Source: JAGTVB01 sp964624765 (GTDB taxonomy: Bacteria > Pseudomonadota > Gammaproteobacteria > HK1). From it: 11,225 nt of DNA. Location of the stretch: contig CAZUZO010000117.1 in NCBI GenBank assembly GCA_964624765.1, positions 1 to 11,225 of the forward strand, given 5' to 3'. Below the pieces are notes generated by a model that saw only the letters and a list, made by a program, of their open reading frames with translations, was not told the origin of the DNA and did no database searches. Below, one piece after another: positions 6,771 to 11,225 of the stretch. The position numbers were made by a program, and so were the translations under genes. How positions within the stretch are numbered: the first letter of the stretch is position 1; each line of letters opens with the position of its first letter.

Positions 6771-6987
6771 GAAGCTGTTTTAAAAACTGCTGCGCTTGCT
6801 TGAGCGCGTTGCGTGGCGGCTCAGAATCCTCATGTACTCCCTATGTACACCGCGGTTGTTACTCGCCCCATCCTTGGGGCTCGCCCCTTCGGGGCCAGCT
6901 TGCAGCTGTTCAAAATCGTTCCCGACGATTTTGTCGCCGCCGTGCGCATTGCTCTGCCGGCGCTCGCGACATTTTTAAAACAGCTTC
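6771..6987 (+). mobile_element. MITE copy 2 (217 bp), young copy, TTA target duplication
   Basis: The terminal inverted repeats GAAGCTGTTTTAAAAA are identical at both ends (6771-6786, and reading back from 6987), flanked by direct TTA (6768-6770, 6988-6990). The same internal palindrome, caaaatcgt/acgattttg, is at 6911-6933, with a ccccatccttgggg/ccccttcgggg GC-rich fold just before it. No coding capacity is seen. The right end lies inside the ABC transporter reading frame and supplies its last codons and stop. The perfect ends suggest more recent movement than copy 1. Confidence 0.9.
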
Positions 6988-8801
6988 TTAGCCGGTTGCT
7001 GTTGCACCTCTTGTTGCCGTTCCTGCTGCTGCAACGCCCACATCTGAGCATACATCCCCTCTGCCTTAAGCAAACTGCCATGACACCCCCGCTCAACGAT
7101 CCGTCCCGCCTCCATGACCAGAATTTCATCCGCATCGACGATCGTGGAAAGCCGATGGGCGATGACCAGGGTGGCCTGGTTAGCCGCCACCACCTCCCGT
7201 AAGGCCACCAAGATAGCCTGCTCAGACTTTGAATCAAGCGCCGACGTTGCCTCATCGAAGACCAAGATCTTGGGTTTCTTCAAGACAACGCGCGCGATGG
7301 CGATACGTTGCTTTTCGCCCCCGGAAAGTTTCAATCCCCGTTCACCGACAACCGTATCGTACCCCCGAGGCAATGCCGAGATAAAGTCGTGCAGCTGGGC
7401 CACCTGAGCCGCACGTACCACGGCATCCGGCCCCACACCTGGGTTAGCATAGGCAATGTTATAGTAAATCGAGGCGTTAAACAGGACGGTATCCTGGGGT
7501 ACGATACCGATGGCGGCGCGCAGACTAGACTGCGTGACCGAGCGGATATCCTGCCCATCGACCAAGATCCGACCCTCGCCCACATCGTAGAAGCGAAACA
7601 GCAACCGTGCCAGGGTGGATTTACCCGCACCGCTGGCACCGACCACGGCAACTTTTCGCCCTGCCGAGACGGTGAAGCTTATTTGACGCAAGATGGGACG
7701 CGCCTCGTGGTAAGCAAAACTCACGTTCTCAAATGCCACCTCTCCGCGACCGACGTTCAATTCCCGTGCGCCGTTACGGTCTTGCACGTCAGCGCGCTCC
7801 CCCAGCAGCTTTAACATCAGGTCCATATCGGCCAGTGAGTATTTCACTTGTCGGTAGACGACACCGAGAACATTGAGGGGAATAAACAGCTGCAGTAGAA
7901 AGGCGTTGACCATCACCAGATCCCCGAGAGTCAACTGCCCGTCCACCACCCCCTGGCTCGCAAACACCATGATCAGGGTGACCCCGACGGCGATGATCGC
8001 CCCCTGGCCGAAGTTGAGCAGCAACATCGAGGTTTGGCTCTTGACCGCCGACTGCTCCCAGAGAGCCAAGGTCCGATCATAACGATCAGCTTCCACTCGC
8101 TCGTTGTTAAAGTACTTGACGGTCTCGTAATTCACCAGACTATCGACAGCCTGGGTGTTAGCCTTCGAATCCAGAGCGTTCATGGCGTGCCGAAAATGCA
8201 TTCGCCATTCAGTGAGCGCAAACGTAAATACCATGTACACGACCACCGTGCCGAAAGTCACCACGGCAAATGCCGGTCGATAGCTCAGCAATAAGATGCT
8301 GGCCACGAGCATAAGCTCAGCCACTGTCGGCAAGATGTTAAAGATCAGGTAGTTTAGGATGGAGCTGACGCTGCGGGTACCTCGCTCCAGATCTCGCGAT
8401 ATCGCCCCCGTCTTGCGCTCAAGGTGGAAGCGTAGACTCAGGGTGTGCAGGTGACTCAAGATCCTCACGGAGAGCCGCCGCATGGCACGGTAGCGGACTT
8501 TGGCGAAAACCGCATCGCGTAGCTCATTGAACAGCGAATTGGCAAGCCGTAGCGCCCCATAGGCCATCAGCAGCACTATTGGCAGCCTGAGCTCTCGCCC
8601 TGGTCCCACCTCCAGACTGTCGACGATCTGCTTGAGCACCAGCGGTAGGCCGACGGTGGCCATCTTTGCCAGCATCAGACAGGATAACGCCAGCGCCACC
8701 CGACCCCGGAACACCCACACGTAAGGTAAGATAGCCCGCAGATTCTTCCGATCGCTTCGGTCACTGTGAGGCTTGGCGGTACGAGGGTGATTTGATCGCA
8801 T
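6975..8801 (-). CDS. Atm1-type ABC exporter, fused permease and ATPase (heavy metal/glutathione-compound exporter)
   Basis: This 608-aa half-transporter has an N-terminal six-helix membrane domain (about 25-320) and a C-terminal ATPase. The ATPase motifs are Walker A GASGAGKST (388-396), Q-loop Q436, signature LSGGEKQR (492-499), Walker B ILVFDE (512-517) and H-loop H549. The motif NYETVKYFNNE (224-234) is typical of the Atm1/ABCB7/HMT1 group, which acts as inner-membrane homodimers exporting glutathione-linked compounds (metal conjugates, GSSG or glutathione polysulfide). The ATG at 8799-8801 has no visible Shine-Dalgarno sequence. A TATAAT-like -10 lies at 8834-8839 (minus). The C-terminal tail is Gln-rich; its last residues KKLF and the stop codon TAA (6975-6977) are encoded by MITE copy 2, so the native C-terminus was replaced after the conserved domain. 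It is probably functional. The substrate is not determinable here. Confidence 0.95.
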   Translation of the reverse strand: MRSNHPRTAKPHSDRSDRKNLRAILPYVWVFRGRVALALSCLMLAKMATVGLPLVLKQIVDSLEVGPGRELRLPIVLLMAYGALRLANSLFNELRDAVFAKVRYRAMRRLSVRILSHLHTLSLRFHLERKTGAISRDLERGTRSVSSILNYLIFNILPTVAELMLVASILLLSYRPAFAVVTFGTVVVYMVFTFALTEWRMHFRHAMNALDSKANTQAVDSLVNYETVKYFNNERVEADRYDRTLALWEQSAVKSQTSMLLLNFGQGAIIAVGVTLIMVFASQGVVDGQLTLGDLVMVNAFLLQLFIPLNVLGVVYRQVKYSLADMDLMLKLLGERADVQDRNGARELNVGRGEVAFENVSFAYHEARPILRQISFTVSAGRKVAVVGASGAGKSTLARLLFRFYDVGEGRILVDGQDIRSVTQSSLRAAIGIVPQDTVLFNASIYYNIAYANPGVGPDAVVRAAQVAQLHDFISALPRGYDTVVGERGLKLSGGEKQRIAIARVVLKKPKILVFDEATSALDSKSEQAILVALREVVAANQATLVIAHRLSTIVDADEILVMEAGRIVERGCHGSLLKAEGMYAQMWALQQQERQQEVQQQPAKKLF

Positions 8802-8817
8802 CCGGAGGGTGAGCGAA

Positions 8818-8862
8818 TGGCCTTGCGGCCAACATTATAGCCGCTGCGGTAGCAACGTTATC
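8818..8862 (-). promoter_or_regulatory. Candidate -10 element and leader hairpin upstream of the Atm1-type exporter
   Basis: On the minus strand TATAAT (8834-8839) is a perfect -10, but the hexamer 17 bases upstream (GATAAC, 8857-8862) is a poor -35. Just downstream, TGGCC-GCAA-GGCCA (8818-8831) forms a short hairpin with a GNRA-type loop, 16 bases before the start codon, where it could affect translation initiation. Plausible but unproven. Confidence 0.4.
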
Positions 8863-8925
8863 CTGCGCCATCAGTCCGTCCCGCTGTCTGCGCGTTAGGC
8901 CATCGGCATACAGCCCGTTGGGGCA

Positions 8926-9040
8926 GCGGCCAGAATCATCGTTTGGTCAGGTCGCTCTTGCGACAGATATGTCTCGTCGCTGCGCTCCGTCCGCCTGGCT
9001 CTCGGACCGCTGGCGACGGTATTTTCACAACCTCTCAGCT
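8926..9040. repeat. Composite repeat relic: foldback-arm copy (8926-8950) joined to repeat copy C (8951-9040)
   Basis: Positions 8926-8950 (gcggcca...tcatcgtttggtcag) match the left arm of the foldback element at 3571-3595, including 14 of 15 bases over the tcatcgtttSgtcag core. From about 8951 the sequence switches to the family seen at 1-56 and 4788-4860, reading toward a cacaacctctcagct end at 9040. Copy C lacks the second inverted terminus present in copy B, so it is incomplete. These relics take up much of the 346-base gene-free gap 8802-9147; the rest (8863-8925) shows nothing I can name. Confidence 0.6.
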
Positions 9041-9076
9041 TACAACTGGGGAAGCCGCCGCAGAAATCGCTTTTAG

Positions 9077-9131
9077 TTGACAAACTGGAAATAGGCTTAT
9101 ATAGGTAGAAGAAAACCTTATCTGTTTGTCA
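9077..9131 (+). promoter_or_regulatory. Sigma70-type promoter of the rhodanese gene with an overlapping inverted repeat
   Basis: A perfect TTGACA -35 (9077-9082) lies 17 bases from TATAGG (9100-9105); TATATA (9098-9103) overlaps. The octamer TGACAAAC (9078-9085), overlapping the -35, recurs as its exact reverse complement GTTTGTCA at 9124-9131 in the leader. Paired sites bracketing a promoter could be an operator. This is the best promoter in the window. Confidence 0.65.
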
Positions 9132-9147
9132 GCAACGAGGATTGCTT

Positions 9148-9576
9148 ATGTCGGCGAAGCCGCCCAAACCACTCAGTCCTGCCCAAGCTTGGGAAATGTT
9201 AGAGGGAAATCCCCGAGCCGTCCTGATCGATATTCGATCGACGATGGAATACCTGTTCGTCGGACACCCCAGGGGCGCGGTGCACGTACCGTGGATCGAC
9301 GAGCCCGAATGGGTCGTCAACCCACATTTCGTAACCGACATCCGTAAGCTCATGCTCGGTGGAGTCACCTGCCACGACGGCCTCGGCTGTGCGCCCATCA
9401 TTCTCGTCTGCCGCAGCGGCAAACGGTCGTTAGAAGCCGGAGCAAGGCTGTTAGGCGCGGGTTTCCAAGAAGTCTATCATGTGGACGAAGGATTCGAGGG
9501 GGATCTGGACGAACATCATCACCGAGGCACGCTCGGCGGTTGGCGTTTCCGCGGTCTGCCCTGGGAGCAGTGTTAA
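9148..9576 (+). CDS. Single-domain rhodanese (sulfurtransferase)
   Basis: This 142-aa cytoplasmic protein is one rhodanese domain. The first motif is VLIDIRSTMEYLFVGHPRGA (25-44). The catalytic loop CRSGKRS (88-94), with nucleophile C88, matches the active CxxGxR pattern, so it should form a persulfide and transfer sulfane sulfur (thiosulfate or persulfide donor). An insertion with a Cys pair, GGVTCHDGLGC (71-81), precedes the loop, and the C-terminus is GWRFRGLPWEQC with a terminal Cys. The ATG at 9148 is preceded by GAGG at 9136-9139; an in-frame TTG at 9142 is less likely. It has its own promoter at 9077-9105. No transport signal is seen. Specific partners are unknown; roles in sulfur oxidation, detoxification or tRNA/cofactor sulfuration are all possible. 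Confidence 0.93.
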   Translation: MSAKPPKPLSPAQAWEMLEGNPRAVLIDIRSTMEYLFVGHPRGAVHVPWIDEPEWVVNPHFVTDIRKLMLGGVTCHDGLGCAPIILVCRSGKRSLEAGARLLGAGFQEVYHVDEGFEGDLDEHHHRGTLGGWRFRGLPWEQC

Positions 9577-9786
9577 CAGCGCCGCTTCTCCCATCAGCTT
9601 CATCCTAACGTACTTTTCCAGCCGAACGGCCGTCTACAGGGGATCCCCAAGACCGGATCACCCACCGAGCGTCGTCGGTCGACGAAAAGCGCTGGACCAC
9701 GTGAAGCGAACCTCGGGAAGGCATTTGTGGCGTAGGAGCGATTCGGCCGCAAGCAGAACATCGAAAATCAACCGAGAGAACCGGCC

Positions 9787-10161
9787 ATGGCGAAATCGAC
9801 CGCGACCTACTGGAACGTCCTGCGACCGGAACACAAAGAGAAATGGGAAGCGGTTAATGGCTTGGAGGGAATGGTCGAGGAGCTGACTCTGAGCATCGAC
9901 GCAAGCACGGGTGAATACACAAGGCTCACCCGCTTCCTGCCTGGCGCCGATACCACGCCGTTCGGAAGCAAAGCCCATAGCTATCCTGAGGAAGTCTTCG
10001 TCGTCAGCGGCCATCTTCACGACGCCGCGTTCGACCTTTGGCTCGAAGCCGGCCACTACGCAAGCCGGCCGCCCGGAGAACTTCACGGCCCCTTCAAGAC
10101 CGATGTGGGTTGTGTGGTCTTGGAGGTGTCATTCCCTCATCGCCGGGGTTTGTCAACATAG
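9787..10161 (+). CDS. Small cupin-domain protein (ChrR-like cupin)
   Basis: This 124-aa single cupin barrel contains HSYPEEVFVVSG (64-75; H64 and E68/E69 as candidate metal ligands) and the second cupin motif G-x5-P-x-G-x2-H as GHYASRPPGELH (89-100, H100). The pattern fits small metal-binding cupins such as ChrR-like domains, which may be enzymes or sensors; no specific reaction can be assigned. The start is ATG 9787 with a weak gagagaa ribosome site. It lies 210 bases after the rhodanese gene with no terminator visible between them, so co-transcription is possible. The stop TAG (10159-10161) sits at or just inside the possible end of the IS3-family remnant (TGTCAACATAG, 10151 on), so the last residues LST could be insertion-derived. 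Confidence 0.88.
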   Translation: MAKSTATYWNVLRPEHKEKWEAVNGLEGMVEELTLSIDASTGEYTRLTRFLPGADTTPFGSKAHSYPEEVFVVSGHLHDAAFDLWLEAGHYASRPPGELHGPFKTDVGCVVLEVSFPHRRGLST

Positions 10162-10612
10162 TTGTCCGATTTCCCTATAGTGCTTCCACTGCTTCTTCCC
10201 CAGGAGTGTTCTCCGGGTTGAGCCAGACTGCTCCTGTGGGGCCCCCAATTCCGTGTCCTGCCGGACCATCGCTCCGGATGCTTCGCCTTGGCGATCGCGT
10301 AGACGACTTCGCGCTTGGCGAGGATCTTCCGGTCTTGTCCCTTGTGGCGCTCTTCCGGGGTCACAAACTAAATAGCGCTGTGGCGGTGCGCCGTGTTGTA
10401 CCCGCTCACGAAGCGATGCCCCCCTAACCGCGCAGCATCCAGGCTTTCAAAACCCTACACCTAGAAATCAGGCCGGTACTTGCACAGGTCCTGAAGGCGG
10501 CCTCGGAAAACGGGTTGTCGTGGCTGACCCGCGGCCGACTGTACGAGGGTGCGATGCCCAGACGATCCATCGTCGCCATCAACGTTGCCCATTTCATCAA
10601 GCAGCCATTAGG
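10151..10612 (-). pseudogene. Decayed 3' half of an IS3-family transposase (OrfB)
   Basis: Minus-strand translation in pieces gives the integrase C-terminal half: NGCLMKWATLMATMDRLGIA, PSYSRPRVSHDNPFSEAAFR, then after a frameshift CKYRPDF, GFESLDAARLGGHRFVSGYN, TAHRHSAI and FVTPEERHKGQDRKILAKRE through HPERWSGRTRNW. The lesions are a two-base TG duplication near 10485 and three in-frame TAG stops (two just after PDF, one at 10368-10370). The catalytic D and D residues are missing because the 5' half is gone. The outer end may be TGTCAACATAG at 10151 (uncertain). The element is dead and cannot move itself. Confidence 0.85.
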
Positions 10613-10819
10613 CAATTCCTCCAGCGCCTCGGCGGAAAGGCCCGGGTTGAGGCGCGCGAGCGCGTCGCGCAGGCGCCGCGCCAGCACCACCTCGCCGTAG
10701 TTGACCCGCTCGGCGCGAGGCTGATCGGGGGCGATCTCCGGACCGTGGGCGACCGGCCAGACGCTGGCTTCCAGCCAGGCGAGGGCAGCCTCGACTATCG
10801 TTTCAGTAAACGCCGCCAT
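10610..10819 (-). pseudogene. N-terminal fragment of type I restriction enzyme subunit R (HsdR), fused to IS3 remnant
   Basis: The first ~68 residues (MAAFTETIVEAALAWLEASV, then HGPEIAPDQPRAERVNYGEV and VLARRLRDALARLNPGLSAE) match the N-terminal helical start of HsdR-type restriction subunits. A GGGAGG ribosome site precedes the ATG at 10817-10819, so the native start survives. After about ALEELP the frame runs straight into transposase sequence (NGCLMKW) and stays open to 10424, making a 131-aa chimera. The nuclease and helicase domains are absent from this window. Restriction activity is therefore lost here; hsdM/hsdS are not in view. Confidence 0.8.
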
Positions 10820-11008
10820 CGCGGGCCTCCCGACCGGGGAAAGCCTGAAATAAGCAACATGTTGATGAACAATGGCGTTTCGTTATCATCAGCCTTGCCC
10901 CTGGGCTCTCGATTAAATGACTCTCAGGCCCAGAACGGCGGGTACCGGGCGAACTTCCAGGAGCCACCGACGCTTTCGTCACCACCCCAAACGCGGCTAG
11001 CGGCACCA

Positions 11009-11225
11009 TCACGCAGCTCTCAGGGCTTGTTCGAACTCGTCCGGTCGTGACCACCTGGAAATCGTCGAAAGTGACTCGAGCAGACGGAAGTCCTCGTCCT
11101 GCAAGACATCTTCGGTGTCGTCGAAGAGCGAAACAAAGGCGAGCTGCGGCTGAACCAGGCGAAGGTGGCTGAGGTCGTAGATCGCCTGAGCGTGGTGCCC
11201 GAACAGGCGAATGATGCTCTGGCGC
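11009..11225 (-). CDS. C-terminal fragment of an unrecognised gene, continuing past the window edge
   Basis: A minus-strand frame is open from 11224 to the TGA at 11009-11011, encoding 71 residues with no internal start required: ...SIIRLFGHHAQAIYDLSHLR, LVQPQLAFVSLFDDTEDVLQ and a final RPDEFEQALRAA. It is acidic and helical with sensible codon use. It lies 189 bases upstream of the hsdR start on the same strand, so it may belong to the type I restriction locus or its accessory cargo. I do not recognise the family. The intervening 10820-11008 shows only the hsdR ribosome site. Confidence 0.6.
   Translation of the reverse strand, partial: RQSIIRLFGHHAQAIYDLSHLRLVQPQLAFVSLFDDTEDVLQDEDFRLLESLSTISRWSRPDEFEQALRAA

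Noticed and set aside
6120..6990. Composite transposon made of two MITEs carrying the S24-like gene
   Set aside because: Each MITE has its own matching target triplet and the outer triplets differ (TAA and TTA), which fits two separate insertions.
9479..9886. 135-codon plus-strand frame spanning the rhodanese and cupin genes
   Set aside because: It overlaps both recognised genes in another frame and has no family motif or ribosome site.
10520..11050. 176-codon plus-strand frame at the right end
   Set aside because: It is antisense to the HsdR and transposase remnants and has no recognisable content.
10803..11054. 83-codon minus-strand frame overlapping the hsdR start
   Set aside because: Low-complexity composition, no ribosome site, and it conflicts with both the hsdR start and the better frame ending at 11009.

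Overview
The window looks like chromosomal DNA of a GC-rich gammaproteobacterium. The clearest taxonomic marker is an Hsp15 (HslR) gene. A rhodanese, an Atm1-type exporter, an S24-like protein and a possible DsrS-like protein fit a sulfur-oxidising lineage, but that placement is inference. I saw no rRNA, tRNA or CRISPR array.

Layout. Positions 61-3534 (minus) hold a tight three-gene operon: a MoxR-type AAA+ ATPase, then a protein with an HExxH metallopeptidase-like half and a VWA domain, then a conserved cytoplasmic protein that I tentatively match to DsrS. Positions 3535-3922 are gene-free and contain a foldback (inverted-repeat) element followed by a promoter. Positions 3923-6032 (plus) carry a 66-aa acidic protein, a 145-aa helical protein, hslR and a 152-aa Cys-rich protein, the last three separated by a repeat element and a hairpin. 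Positions 6120-6990 hold two copies of a ~217-bp MITE with 3-bp TNA target duplications, on either side of a stand-alone S24/LexA-like gene. Positions 6975-8801 (minus) encode an Atm1-type ABC exporter. Positions 8802-9147 contain repeat relics and a good sigma70 promoter that drives a rhodanese gene (9148-9576); a cupin gene follows. Positions 10151-10819 are a wreck: the N-terminus of a type I restriction subunit (HsdR) fused in frame to a decayed IS3-family transposase. The right edge (11009-11225) carries the C-terminus of an unrecognised minus-strand gene.

Three small non-autonomous repeat families are present, and they sit unusually close to gene ends. Both MITE copies supply the stop codon of the gene they abut. 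The three copies of a second family (1-56, 4788-4939, 8951-9040) include two that start within a few bases of a stop codon, in the same orientation relative to the gene.

The functional genes suggest two themes. One is ATPase/VWA-driven protein remodelling (the MoxR operon). The other is persulfide or thiol handling (rhodanese, Atm1-type exporter, perhaps the DsrS-like protein). Nothing in the sequence proves these work together.
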